Shown here: positions 17,654-26,398 of the stretch, one piece after another | How positions within the stretch are numbered: the stretch's first letter is position 1 | Layout: each line of letters opens with the position of its first letter | From: Pseudomonas sp. TH31 | GTDB lineage: Bacteria; Pseudomonadota; Gammaproteobacteria; Pseudomonadales; Pseudomonadaceae | DNA: 64,000 bases | Direction of reading: 5' to 3' | Assembly: GCF_016650815.1 (NCBI RefSeq) | Contig: NZ_JAEKEZ010000038.1 | Location: 124,001 to 188,000, forward strand | The notes under the pieces: generated by a model | Seen by the model: only the letters and a program-made list of their open reading frames with translations | The model's database searches: none | Told to the model about the DNA's origin: nothing | Position numbers and translations under genes: made by a program

Positions 17654-17676
17654 GGGCTGAGCATAAGGCCGGTCAT
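17650..17676 (-). CDS. Candidate leader peptide of ada (MTGLMLSP)
   Basis: Reverse-strand ATG at 17676, six bases after a strong GGAGG, encodes eight residues. Its TGA (17652-17650) overlaps the ada ATG (17653-17651) as ATGA. Since ada itself lacks a ribosome site, translation of ada may be coupled to this short frame. Read directly from sequence; translation is not shown. Confidence 0.45.
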   Translation of the reverse strand: MTGLMLSP

Positions 17677-17733
17677 GCGGCGCCTCCACCGGAAAATCGA
17701 CAGGTAATTTCGCCCAGGCGTCGTGCCGTTGAA

Positions 17734-18774
17734 TTAATGCCGGTGCCGATGGTGAATGTCCGGAAAGTGCGGATGACTGTGGCGCATCGGCGTGTGTTCA
17801 TGTTCATGGCTGTGGGGTTCGGTGCCGTCCCATTCAAAGGGATGCTCGTGCTGATGATGCTCGTCGTGCACATGCCGATGACCATGTTTGAGCGCCTCGT
17901 GTTGATGGTCGTGGCCATGGCTTTCGGTCAGGTGAGTCCACACTCCGAGCCCCATCAGCAGGGCCGCGGCCCAGAACGTCAGCGTCACCGGCTCACCCAG
18001 CAGCAGGATGGCAATCGCCGCACCGAGGAACGGAGCCGTGGAAAAGTACGCGCCGGTGCGCGCGGTGCCCAGCCCGCGCAGTGCCAGAACGAACAGCACC
18101 AGGCTGATGCCGTAACCGAGGAAGCCGACGATCAGCGTCGGCCCGAGCACATTGAACTGCGGCAGTTTCGCGCCGAGCAGCAGCGCCAGGCTGCAGTTGA
18201 CCAGCCCGGCGACCAGGCCCTTGATGCCCGCGATGAACAGCGCATCCGAAGCCGAGACCTTGCGCGTCAGGTTGTTATCGACCGCCCAGCAGGCGCAGGC
18301 CAGCGCCACGGCCAATGGTCCGATCCAGCCCAGTGTCTGCGCCGAACCCTGGGGCCAGGCCAGGAGCAAGCCACCGGCAACAATCGCCAGCATCCCGGCG
18401 ACGATGCGCCGGTCGGCGTTCTCCTTGAACACCAGCCAGGCCAGCACGGCGGTGAGCACTGACTCGAGGTTGAGCATCAGCGAGGCGGTGGCGCCGGAGG
18501 TCATCGTCAAACCGTACATCAACGCCACCGGCCCCAGCACCCCGCCAAAAGCGATGGCGCCGATCAGCCAGGGCCATTCCGAGGGTTTCAGGCCGCTGGG
18601 CTGCCAGCCCCGATCGCGGATCAAACGGACGATGGTCAGCCCGACGCCGCTGCCCGAATACAACAACCCGGCGAGCAGGATTGGCGAGACGTTCAGCCCC
18701 AGCAACTTGGCCAGCGGCGTGCTCGCACCGAACAGGGCGGCGGCGCCGAGGGCGTAGATTATGTTCAGGTTCAT
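17734..18774 (-). CDS. EamA/DMT-family exporter with histidine-rich C-terminal tail
   Basis: 346 residues, inner membrane. Residues 1-285 give ten hydrophobic helices in two EamA repeats (ALFGASTPLAKLLGL; FLGYGISLVLFVLALRGLG). The last roughly 60 residues are extraordinarily His-rich, about 23 histidines in HGH, HDEHHQHEH and HHRHRH clusters, and should bind Ni, Zn, Co or Cu on one membrane side. That is unusual for a DMT exporter, where amino acids, nucleotides or drugs are common substrates. The ATG at 18774 is chosen because it begins at the first helix; longer starts run through REP sequence. It is followed by ada on the same strand, 80 bases away. Confidence 0.88.
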   Translation of the reverse strand: MNLNIIYALGAAALFGASTPLAKLLGLNVSPILLAGLLYSGSGVGLTIVRLIRDRGWQPSGLKPSEWPWLIGAIAFGGVLGPVALMYGLTMTSGATASLMLNLESVLTAVLAWLVFKENADRRIVAGMLAIVAGGLLLAWPQGSAQTLGWIGPLAVALACACWAVDNNLTRKVSASDALFIAGIKGLVAGLVNCSLALLLGAKLPQFNVLGPTLIVGFLGYGISLVLFVLALRGLGTARTGAYFSTAPFLGAAIAILLLGEPVTLTFWAAALLMGLGVWTHLTESHGHDHQHEALKHGHRHVHDEHHQHEHPFEWDGTEPHSHEHEHTPMRHSHPHFPDIHHRHRH

Positions 18775-18793
18775 TGAGGGCCCATCGAGATAG

Positions 18794-18883
18794 GTAGGAG
18801 CACAGCTTGCTCGCGATAGCGTAATGTCAGGCAATTGGGGCGTCGACTGATATATCGCTATCGCGAGCAAGCTGTGCTCCTAC
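18794..18883. repeat. REP-type inverted repeat
   Basis: GTAGGAGCACAGCTTGCTCG arm with a perfect partner ending in GTGCTCCTAC; about 40 bases between arms. Confidence 0.9.
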
Positions 18884-18898
18884 GCGATTACGGTGGTT

Positions 18899-19519
18899 TC
18901 AAGCACGGCGCGCCATCAACAGCACCGATGCCGCCGCCGACAACAACCCCGCGCAGCAGCGGTTGAAGATTCGTTTGCCGCGCGGTTCGGCGAACCAGCG
19001 GCGCATGTGCAGGCCCATGTAGGCGTAGGCGCTGATGGCGATCCATTCCAGCATCAGGAACAGCGCGCCCAGCACGGCAAATTGCGGCGCCACCGGCAAC
19101 GTCGGGTCAACGAACTGCGGCAGGAATGCGGTGAACAGAAGAATCGCCTTGGGATTGCCCGCGGCCACCAGAAACTCCTGCCGCACCAACGTCACGATGC
19201 CCACAGTGGGTGCGCTTGCCTGCTGCTCGGCCTCGGTGTTGGCGTGCCACAGCTTCCAGGCCATGTACAACAAGTACGCGGCGCCGACGACCTTGATCGC
19301 ATCGAACAGCCATTGCGAGGTGTGCAGCACCACCGACAGCCCGGCGGCGGCAAGGGCAATCATCCCGGCAAACGCCAGCAAACGCCCGACCCCGGCCACG
19401 CAGGCGCGACGGTAGCCGTAGCGGGTGGAGTTGCTGACCGACAGCAAATTATTCGGTCCGGGGGCCATGTTCAGGGCAAAACAGGCCGGCAGAAACAGGG
19501 TGAGGGTGGCGAGGTCCAT
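18899..19519 (-). CDS. LysE/RhtB-family exporter
   Basis: 206 residues with about six helices. N-terminal LysE signature LNMAPGPNNLLSVSNSTRYGYRRA, then GNPKAILLFTAFLPQFVD. The family exports amino acids or related small molecules across the inner membrane. It is separated from the EamA gene by a REP element, so it is probably its own unit. Substrate not readable. Confidence 0.92.
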   Translation of the reverse strand: MDLATLTLFLPACFALNMAPGPNNLLSVSNSTRYGYRRACVAGVGRLLAFAGMIALAAAGLSVVLHTSQWLFDAIKVVGAAYLLYMAWKLWHANTEAEQQASAPTVGIVTLVRQEFLVAAGNPKAILLFTAFLPQFVDPTLPVAPQFAVLGALFLMLEWIAISAYAYMGLHMRRWFAEPRGKRIFNRCCAGLLSAAASVLLMARRA

Positions 19520-19627
19520 GGCGAGGGCTCCAGCAGCGGGAGCGGTATTTTTAACACAGGTACGGGGTGGCTTGACCCGTACAGTGACGTGCTGCGCTCG
19601 CGGTACACCCTGATGAAAAAAGTCCCT

Positions 19628-19716
19628 GTGGGAGCGAGCCTGCTCGCGAAAGCGGTTTTCCAGTCAACAGAGAGGTTGCCTGACACGCCGCCTTCGCGAG
19701 CAGGCTCGCTCCCACA
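19628..19716. repeat. REP-type inverted repeat
   Basis: GTGGGAGCGAGCCTGCTCGC arm and perfect reverse complement ending in GCTCGCTCCCAC. Confidence 0.9.
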
Positions 19717-19813
19717 TTGTTTTGTGGTGATCAAAGGGGTGTTTTGTTCAATACGGCGACCGGTGTGCGCTCTACCTTGAGGCCCGGTTCAACTGAATTG
19801 AAGAAGGTGTGTG

Positions 19814-20401
19814 ATGAGTGTGTTGATCTCCATGGCGGCGTTTGCCCTGGTCGCTTCGATAACGCCGGGGCCGGTGAATATTGTTGCGTTGAGTTCCGGG
19901 GCGCAGTTTGGCTTTCGCGCCAGTCAACGGCATGTGGCCGGAGCGACGCTGGGTTTTGTGTTGCTACTGGTGTTGATGGGGCTGGGGTTGCATGAGTTGC
20001 TGCAGTTATGGCCGGCGCTGACGCGGGTGGTGCAGGTGGCTGGGGTGGCATTTTTGTTGTACATGGCGTGGAAACTCGCTGCCGATAACGGGCAGTTGGA
20101 TGCCAAGCATTCAGGGCGGGCACCGTCGATGCTCTACGGCGCGGTGATGCAATGGCTCAACCCGAAAGCCTGGCTGGCCTGTGTCGCGGGGATGGGCGCA
20201 TTTGTCGCCGATGGCGAGGCGCGGCTGGTGTGGCAGTTTGCGGCGGTGTATCTGGTGATTTGCTATCTGTCGGTGGGGTGTTGGGCGTATGCCGGGACTT
20301 TTCTGCGGGGGTACTTGAATAACCCGGCGGGTATGCGGCTATTCAATCGGCTCATGGCACTGCTGCTGGCGGCGAGCGCAATTTACTTGATGTTGCCGTA
20401 G
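19814..20401 (+). CDS. LysE/RhtB-family exporter (second)
   Basis: 195 residues with about six helices. N-terminus VASITPGPVNIVALSSGAQFG and the later MQWLNPKAWLACVAGMGAF are LysE-family signatures. ATG 19814 has AAGGTG upstream; a GTG lies one codon before. It is convergent with an AraC-type regulator that ends 21 bases away. Such regulators often control neighbouring LysE exporters, an inference from context. Confidence 0.92.
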   Translation: MSVLISMAAFALVASITPGPVNIVALSSGAQFGFRASQRHVAGATLGFVLLLVLMGLGLHELLQLWPALTRVVQVAGVAFLLYMAWKLAADNGQLDAKHSGRAPSMLYGAVMQWLNPKAWLACVAGMGAFVADGEARLVWQFAAVYLVICYLSVGCWAYAGTFLRGYLNNPAGMRLFNRLMALLLAASAIYLMLP

Positions 20402-20422
20402 CGTGAGGGTGGCAGGTCGGGT

Positions 20423-21255
20423 TCAGCCCCGATATTGCCCTGGTGTTGCCGCCAGGTGTTGCTTGAACGCCCGCTGGAAATGCGCCTGATCGGCAAACCC
20501 GGCTTCCAGCGCCACGTCCGCGATCAGCTTGCCGTTGCGCAAGCGGTCCCGGCGAACTGAATCCGTTGGTTGACCACAAAGGCGTGGGGCGTCATGCCGT
20601 AATGTTGTTTGAACGCGCGGATCAGGTAGGACGGCGACAGCTGCGCCGCCTCGCAAATGTCCTCGAGCTTGAGCATTTGCGTGCAGTTGTCGCGGATGTA
20701 ATCGGCGGCGCGTTCCAGTTTGAAATTGGCTTCGCGCAGCGGCTGATCGATGGGGTTGAGGCGCTGCTGCACCTCAGTAAAAAACTCCACGGTGGCGCTG
20801 TGTTTGCGCAGCACATCGTGCTGATCGTCGACCAACACGGCGTACAAATCCTTCAGGCCGGTAAACAGGCTGGCGTCACGATGGTGGGTGATGGCAAACC
20901 GGCGAAACGCCTGGTCCCGGCCGAACCCGAGTTGATGCTGCAAGTCGGTCAGCCACGGCGTCTCGACGTACAGCATCAGGTACGACCAGGGTTGGTCGTC
21001 AATGGGATTGCAGGCGTGGACATCGCCGGGGTTCATCAGCACCAGGGTGCCGGTGCTGACCTGAAACTCCGATTGTTCGTGCACATAGGTGCTGCGCCCG
21101 GCGGTGATTGCACCGATGGAAAAGTGCGCGTGGGAATGCCGGGCGTAGCAGACTTCGCGGCCGTCGGCGATGGCTCGGGCCTCGATGAAGGGCAGGGCGT
21201 CGTCGCGCCAGAAACGTGGGGCTTTGTCGGGATCTTTGGCAACGGCGTGCTTCAT
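20423..21255 (-). pseudogene. AraC-family transcriptional regulator, frameshift in the second HTH
   Basis: N-terminal cupin-like sensor domain (HSHAHFSIGAITAGRSTYVH, NPGDVHACNP) and C-terminal AraC double HTH. The first HTH (LEDICEAAQLSPSYLIRAFKQHYG) is intact. At CCCGG (20548-20552 on the plus strand) one base is missing: as read the protein ends FAGTACATAS at 20524, but one more C gives FARDRLRNGKLIADVALEAG and the normal end HLAATPGQYRG at 20423. Restored length is about 277 residues. The break fits a read error at a CCCGGG run. Likely regulator of the adjacent LysE gene. Confidence 0.85.
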
Positions 21256-21289
21256 CGTCAGCGTCCTCGCAGGTCAGCGCCCGAGTGTA

Positions 21290-21787
21290 TTAGCTCTCGC
21301 CGTTAAAGGCCCGTTGCAGTTCAGCGATGTCGAGTTTTTTCATCTGCATCATCGCTTGCATCGCCCGCTGGGATTTGACCGTGTCGGGGTCTTTGAGCAT
21401 CTCCATCATGACCACCGGGACGATCTGCCAGGACAGACCGAACTTGTCCTTCACCCAGCTACATTGCTCGGCCTCGGGGACGGCAGATAACGCGCCCCAG
21501 TAATGGTCGACCTCTTCCTGGCTCTCGCAATTGACCTGGAACGACACCGCTTCGTTGAACTTGAACACCGGGCCGGCATTGAGTCCGGTGAAACCTTGGC
21601 CATCAAGTTCGAAACTCACGGTCAGCACCGAGCCTTCGGGGCGACCGTGCTGCTCGAAACCGGCCTTGCCATAATGGGTGATGGCGGTGATTTTGGAGCG
21701 ATCGAAGATCGAGCAATAGAATTTGGCAGCCGCTTCGGCCTGATCATCGAACCAGAGGCAGGGTGTGATTTTTTGCACGCGTTGCAT
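21290..21787 (-). CDS. VOC-family protein (PhnB / 3-demethylubiquinone methyltransferase-like)
   Basis: 165 residues of the PhnB-like VOC branch: TPCLWFDDQAEAAAKFYCSIF at the N-terminus, the VNCESQEEVDHYW segment, and CSWVKDKFGLSWQIVP. The C-terminus has the usual MMQMKKLDIAELQRAF. Cytoplasmic; true substrate unknown despite the methyltransferase name often given. AGGAG stands seven bases before ATG 21787; a longer start at 21835 is less likely. Confidence 0.88.
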   Translation of the reverse strand: MQRVQKITPCLWFDDQAEAAAKFYCSIFDRSKITAITHYGKAGFEQHGRPEGSVLTVSFELDGQGFTGLNAGPVFKFNEAVSFQVNCESQEEVDHYWGALSAVPEAEQCSWVKDKFGLSWQIVPVVMMEMLKDPDTVKSQRAMQAMMQMKKLDIAELQRAFNGES

Positions 21788-22082
21788 GGTGTTCTCCTCT
21801 ACGGGGTTATCACGCTGGACTATCAGCGTAGTCACTCGGTAGTCGGTTGGCGGTGCCGTAGATCGACAAGTCGAGAAGCGATATCGGGCCGGGTCATTTG
21901 TTGCTAGACATGCCGCCCCGATTTTGCCGCAAGGACGCTCAGCATCATGGTTGCCCCTCGTTTATTGGCTGATGCCTGCCTGCTCGCCAGTGCGTGTGCG
22001 GCGGCTGAACCGCTGGCGTTACATCGATGCGTTTGTTGCCGACGAACTCAACACCTGGCGCGCTTCTAAAGCCTCCACGCTC

Positions 22083-22229
22083 GTAGCAGCTGCCGAGCAC
22101 CGCGAGGCTGCGTTCGGCGGCGAAGCCGTCGTGAATCCTATGCTTGCGAATTGCCTGACACACCGCAGGGCCTGATTTTACGACGGCTTCGCCGCCGAAC
22201 GCAGCCTCGCGGTGCTCGGCAGCTGCTAC
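22083..22229. repeat. Long REP-type inverted repeat (49-bp arms)
   Basis: Arm starting GTAGCAGCTGCCGAGCACCG pairs with 22181-22229 over roughly 49 bases; the loop is about 49 bases. It is a longer relative of the GTAGCAGCTGCCGAAGG elements that flank the dnaQ tail copies. Confidence 0.85.
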
Positions 22230-22344
22230 GGCGAAGGTTGCGCTTCGCCGATAGGTGTGACCGGCGGTCGCAGAAGCTCGCCTCCCACTCAATCTGCGCT
22301 TAGCTGTATGGATAGCCCGAGGTGCGCATAGACCCGCCGACCCT

Positions 22345-22422
22345 GTAGGAGCAAGGCTTGCTCGCGATGAACGGTAACGTGGTTGGTCAGACCTGATGCC
22401 TTCGCCGGCAAGCCTGGCTCCT
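22345..22422. repeat. Degenerate REP-type inverted repeat
   Basis: GTAGGAGCAAGGCTTGCTCGC with an imperfect partner GCCGGCAAGCCTGGCTCCTGC. Confidence 0.65.
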
Positions 22423-22486
22423 GCAAAAAAACCACGTCGTTTCAACGGCGCCCCTTCAGAACACCGTGAGTCTGAGGAAATCCGTA

Positions 22487-22942
22487 ATGCTGACCCTGAA
22501 TATCAATGGCAAGGACCAGGCACTGGATGTCCCCGAGGACATGCCTTTGCTGTGGGTCTTGCGCGATGTCGCGCACTTGACCGGGACCAAGTTCGGTTGC
22601 GGTATGGCCCAGTGCGGTGCCTGCACCGTGCATGTCGACGGCGCGCCGCTGCGTTCCTGCATCACCCCGGTCACCGCCGTGGCCAACGGGCAAAAAATCC
22701 TCACCATCGAAGGCCTGTCCACCGACGGTTCGCACCCGGTGCAACAAGCCTGGGCTGAGCTCGATGTGGTGCAGTGCGGTTACTGCCAGTCGGGGCAGAT
22801 CATGTCGGCCGCCGCGTTACTGGCGAAGATCCCCAAACCCACCGACAGCGACATCGATCAGGCGCTGTCCGGCAACATCTGCCGCTGCGGCACTTACCCA
22901 AGGATCCGTGCGGCGGTCAAACGCGCCGCCGAGATCGGTTGA
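22487..22942 (+). CDS. (2Fe-2S)-binding small subunit of a molybdenum hydroxylase (IorA-like)
   Basis: 151 residues with two 2Fe-2S clusters: the plant-ferredoxin type CGMAQCGACTVHVDG...C at about 42-72, and the second CGYCQSGQIM...NICRCGTYPRI at about 100-140. This is the electron-transfer subunit of isoquinoline 1-oxidoreductase-like, xanthine-oxidase-family enzymes. GAGGA precedes ATG 22487; an upstream frame to 22466 is less likely. It lies 25 bases before the large subunit and works with it and the downstream cytochrome. Confidence 0.93.
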   Translation: MLTLNINGKDQALDVPEDMPLLWVLRDVAHLTGTKFGCGMAQCGACTVHVDGAPLRSCITPVTAVANGQKILTIEGLSTDGSHPVQQAWAELDVVQCGYCQSGQIMSAAALLAKIPKPTDSDIDQALSGNICRCGTYPRIRAAVKRAAEIG

Positions 22943-22967
22943 GGCCACGCCGAGGGGAATCAGTTCA

Positions 22968-25135
22968 ATGAACAGCTTTAATCCTGTTTCACGCCGTAGT
23001 TTTCTCAAGGGCAGTGCGGTGCTTGGCGGTGGGCTGGTGGTGGCGTTTGTCATCCCCGGCGGCCATCGATTTGCTTTGGGTGCCGAGGACCAAGGCAATG
23101 TCTTCGCGCCAAATGCCTTCCTGCGAATCGCCAATGACAATAGTGTCACCATCCTGCTTGGCCATTCGGAAATGGGCCAGGGCATCTGGACCGGCCTGAC
23201 CATGTTGATTGCCGAAGAGCTGGACGCCGACTGGTCGAAGATCCACGTCGAACATTCCCCGGCCTCGGCCAAGGATTATGGCCTGGCCGGATTTGGCGGC
23301 ATGCAGATCACCGGTGGCTCAACGTCAACCTGGATGGAGTTCGACCGCTATCGCCAGGCGGGTGCCGCCGCGCGGTTGATGTTGATCGACGCCGCCGCCA
23401 AGCGTTTCAACGTTGCACCGTCCGAGATTCACACCGAACCGGGCGTGGTCATCGCCGGCGACAAACGCGCGACCTACGGCGAACTGGCCGATGACGCCGG
23501 CAAGCTGCCCGTGCCGGACCCGGCCTCGATCAAGTTCAAGGACGCCAAGGACTGGAAAATCATCGGCAAACCGACCAAACGGCTCGACACTCCGGAGAAA
23601 ATCACCGGCCGGGCCAGGTTCGGCATGGACGTGCAATTTGAAGGGCTGATGACTGCGATGGTTGCGCGCCCGCCGGTGTTCGGCGGCAGCGTCAAATCCT
23701 TCGAAGGCGCCGAGGCGTTGGCAGTGCAGGGTGTGCACAAAGTGGTGCAGGTGCCCACGGGCGTGGCGGTGATTGCCGATCACTACTGGGCGGCGAAACT
23801 GGGCCGCGATGCGTTGAAAATCGACTGGGACCTGGGGCCGAACACCGGGCTCGACAGCGTGAAACTGCTGGAAAGCTTCCGCCAACTCGCCGCGACCCCC
23901 GGCATGCCGGCCAGTCAGGCCGGTGATACCACTGCGGCGCTGGGCAAAGCGGCGAAAACCATCGACGTCGAATACAGTGTGCCGTACCTGGCCCACGCGC
24001 CAATGGAACCGCTCAATTGCACGGTGAAAATCACCGCGGACAAATGTGAAATCTGGACCGGCACCCAGTTCCAGACCCTCGATCAAATGATCGCCGGCAA
24101 GATCACCGGGCTTAAACCCGAACAGGTGGAAATCCACACCGAATTCCTCGGCGGCGGTTTCGGCCGCCGGGCCAACCCGACCTCGGATTTTGTCAGCGAA
24201 GCGGTGCAAGTCGCGAAAGCCGCCGGTATGCCGGTGAAAACCGTCTGGTCCCGGAAGACGACATTCGTGGCGGCTATTACCGCTCGATGTTCCTGCATCA
24301 GGCGCGCATCGGCCTGGATGCGGCCGGCATGCCGCTGGCCTGGAAGCATGTCATGGTCGGGCAGTCGATCATGGACGGCACGGCGTTTGCGGCGACCATG
24401 GTCAAGGATGGCGTCGACAAAACCTCGGTTGAAGGCGTCGCCGACAGCCCGTACCTGGAAGGGCTGGCCAATCACCAGGTGGAACTGCATTCACCGAAAA
24501 CCGGCATCAACGTGTTGTGGCTGCGTTCGGTCGGGCACAGCCACAATGCCTTCGTCATGGAGTCGTTGATCGACGAACTGGCCACGGCTGCTGGCAAAGA
24601 CCCGGTGGAATACCGGCGAACCTTGCTCAAGGACCATCCTCGGCATCTGGGCGTACTGAACCTGGCCGTGGAGAAAGCCAACTGGAACGCACCGCTGCCG
24701 GACGGTCACGCCTTGGGTGTGGCGGTGCACGAATCATTCGGTAGCTTCGTCGCGCATGTCGCCGAAGTGTCCCAGGACAACCTGAAGATCCGCGTGCACC
24801 GGGTGGTGTGCGCGGTGGACTGCGGCATCGCGGTCAACCCCGAAAGCATCGCTGCGCAAATGGAATCCTGCGTCACCTTCGGCCTGGGGTTTGCGCTGCA
24901 CAGCAAGGTGACGTTCAAGGACGGTCAGGTGGTGCAGTCCAATTACCACGATTATCAGGTGCTGCGGCTCAACGAAATGCCGGTGGTGGAGGTGCACATC
25001 GTGCCCAGTACCGACAAGCCCGGCGGTATCGGCGAGGCCGGTGTGCCGCCCATGGCGCCAGCGGTGGCCAATGCAGTATTCGCCCTGACGGGACAACGTC
25101 TGCGGGAACTGCCGTTGCAACTGTCGGGGGTATGA
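22968..25135 (+). pseudogene. Molybdopterin-binding large subunit (IorB-like aldehyde/xanthine oxidase family), frameshifted
   Basis: The twin-arginine signal SRRSFLKGSAVLGGG at the N-terminus indicates Tat export to the periplasm. The rest matches the IorB type of molybdenum hydroxylase (GHSEMGQGIWTGLTMLIAEEL, EFLGGGFGRRANPTSD, PGGIGEAGVPPMAPAVANA with the catalytic Glu). At 24250-24254 (CCCGG) one G is missing: TVWSRKTTF is read, where TVWSREDDIRGGYYRSMFLHQ is expected. The correct frame continues from there to 25135. Restored length is about 722 residues, normal for the family. Substrate (N-heterocycle or aldehyde) unknown. Confidence 0.87.
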
Positions 25136-25136
25136 G

Positions 25137-25715
25137 ATGAAACGACATTTGATTCTCGCAACGGTAGTGCTGATTGGCCTGGGTGGCTATGCCTCGGACC
25201 TGTTCGCCGACGATCAGGCCGCGTTGAAAGCCTTCGGCACTGTGCAGAAGGTGTTCCAGAGCCCGCGCTGCCAGAACTGCCACATCCCCGGCGACTCACC
25301 GTTGCAGTTCGACGCCGGCATCCCGCACGCGATGAACGTAGTGCGCGGCATGGACGGCAAGGGTGCCGCTGGTTTGCCGTGCGCCACCTGCCATGCCGAA
25401 AGCAACCCGCCGGCCAGTTACGGCCCCCACGCACCGCCGGGCGCGCCGCACTGGAGCCTGCCCTCCGCGGCGCACAAAATGGCCTGGATCGGCTTGCCGC
25501 CAGACAAACTCTGCGCGTTGATCAAGGATCGCTCCAGTAATGGCGACCGTGATTTTGCCGCGCTGATCAAGCACGTCAGCGACGACAAGCTGGTGCTCTG
25601 GGGCTGGAATCCGGGTGGCAATCGGGCGCCGGTGCCGGTGCCTCACGACATTTTCGTGACCCAGTTCAAACTCTGGGCGGATGCCGGAGGACCGTGCCCG
25701 GTGGCGGGTATCTGA
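25137..25715 (+). CDS. Di-haem c-type cytochrome-like protein of the Ior-type oxidoreductase
   Basis: 192 residues with an N-terminal signal peptide (HLILATVVLIGLGGYASDLFA) and two CxxCH haem sites, CQNCH at about 46 and CATCH at about 82. It is periplasmic. It starts one base after the stop of the Mo subunit and very probably takes electrons from it into the respiratory chain. A Tat-exported IorB-like subunit with a periplasmic cytochrome forms a coherent system. Confidence 0.88.
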   Translation: MKRHLILATVVLIGLGGYASDLFADDQAALKAFGTVQKVFQSPRCQNCHIPGDSPLQFDAGIPHAMNVVRGMDGKGAAGLPCATCHAESNPPASYGPHAPPGAPHWSLPSAAHKMAWIGLPPDKLCALIKDRSSNGDRDFAALIKHVSDDKLVLWGWNPGGNRAPVPVPHDIFVTQFKLWADAGGPCPVAGI

Positions 25716-25789
25716 CCAGCGGCGGATTTATCAGGAGTCAAACCGGGTCTGTGCGCCTCTAACGTATAGACCCATCAAAGGAGTGAGAC

Positions 25790-26398
25790 ATGTTGGTTCC
25801 AGGCAAACCGGTCAAGCCCGGTGCTTGTGCAGACCCCCTGCGCGGGCCGGATGCTTCATTGCAAGAGCGCGAACTGCTGCGCGAATTGGCGCGCCAGGCC
25901 GAGCAAGAACTGACGGCGGTGCAGGTGGCGAGCATGGACGAATTGACCCTGCTGCCTAATCGTCATGGCTTCGAAGCCCTGGCTCAACGGGGGCTGGACG
26001 CTTGCTTGCGGTTGGGCAAGCCGGCGACCTTGCTGTTTTTCGACCTCGACAACTTCAAACACATCAACGAACTGTATGGCCGCGCCGAAGGCGACGATGC
26101 CCTGAAAACCTTCGCCGATGTGCTGCGGATCGCCTTTCGCGAGAGTGATGTGATTGGCCGCATGGGCAGCGACGAGTTTGCCGCGCTGCTGACCGGTGCC
26201 AATGGCGTGGAGGTCGAGGCCATCCGGGCACGGCTCGAAGAGATGCTCGACGAGCGCAACGCCACGGTGCATCGCGGTTATGCCATTCGCTTCAGTGTCG
26301 TCCAGATCGAGTGTCATCCGTCGCCTCACCAGACGGCCGAGGGGTTGTTAGCGGCCTTCAGTGCGCAGGTCGGCCGCCACCCGTTCCGCTGTTCGTAA
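25790..26398 (+). CDS. GGDEF-domain protein with GSDEF motif
   Basis: 202 residues: a 40-residue N-terminal coiled-coil-like segment (LQERELLRELARQAEQELTAVQ) and one GGDEF domain. The active-site loop reads GRMGSDEF, so the second Gly of GGDEF is Ser. The inhibitory site RESD stands exactly five residues upstream (RxxD-x5). FDLDNFKHINELYG (metal site) is intact. Diguanylate cyclase activity is uncertain; it may bind c-di-GMP. No sensor or membrane domain. AAGGAG precedes the ATG. Its 3' end overlaps the convergent amidase gene by 51 bases. Confidence 0.87.
   Translation: MLVPGKPVKPGACADPLRGPDASLQERELLRELARQAEQELTAVQVASMDELTLLPNRHGFEALAQRGLDACLRLGKPATLLFFDLDNFKHINELYGRAEGDDALKTFADVLRIAFRESDVIGRMGSDEFAALLTGANGVEVEAIRARLEEMLDERNATVHRGYAIRFSVVQIECHPSPHQTAEGLLAAFSAQVGRHPFRCS

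Larger units (their letters stand above)
21788..22486. other. Intergenic region rich in inverted repeats
   Basis: About 700 bases without a supported gene. A short frame starting at 21948 (MVAPRLLADACLLASACAAA) looks like a signal peptide but stops after about 40 codons and may be a remnant. Two REP-type elements follow at 22083-22229 and 22345-22422. Confidence 0.5.
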
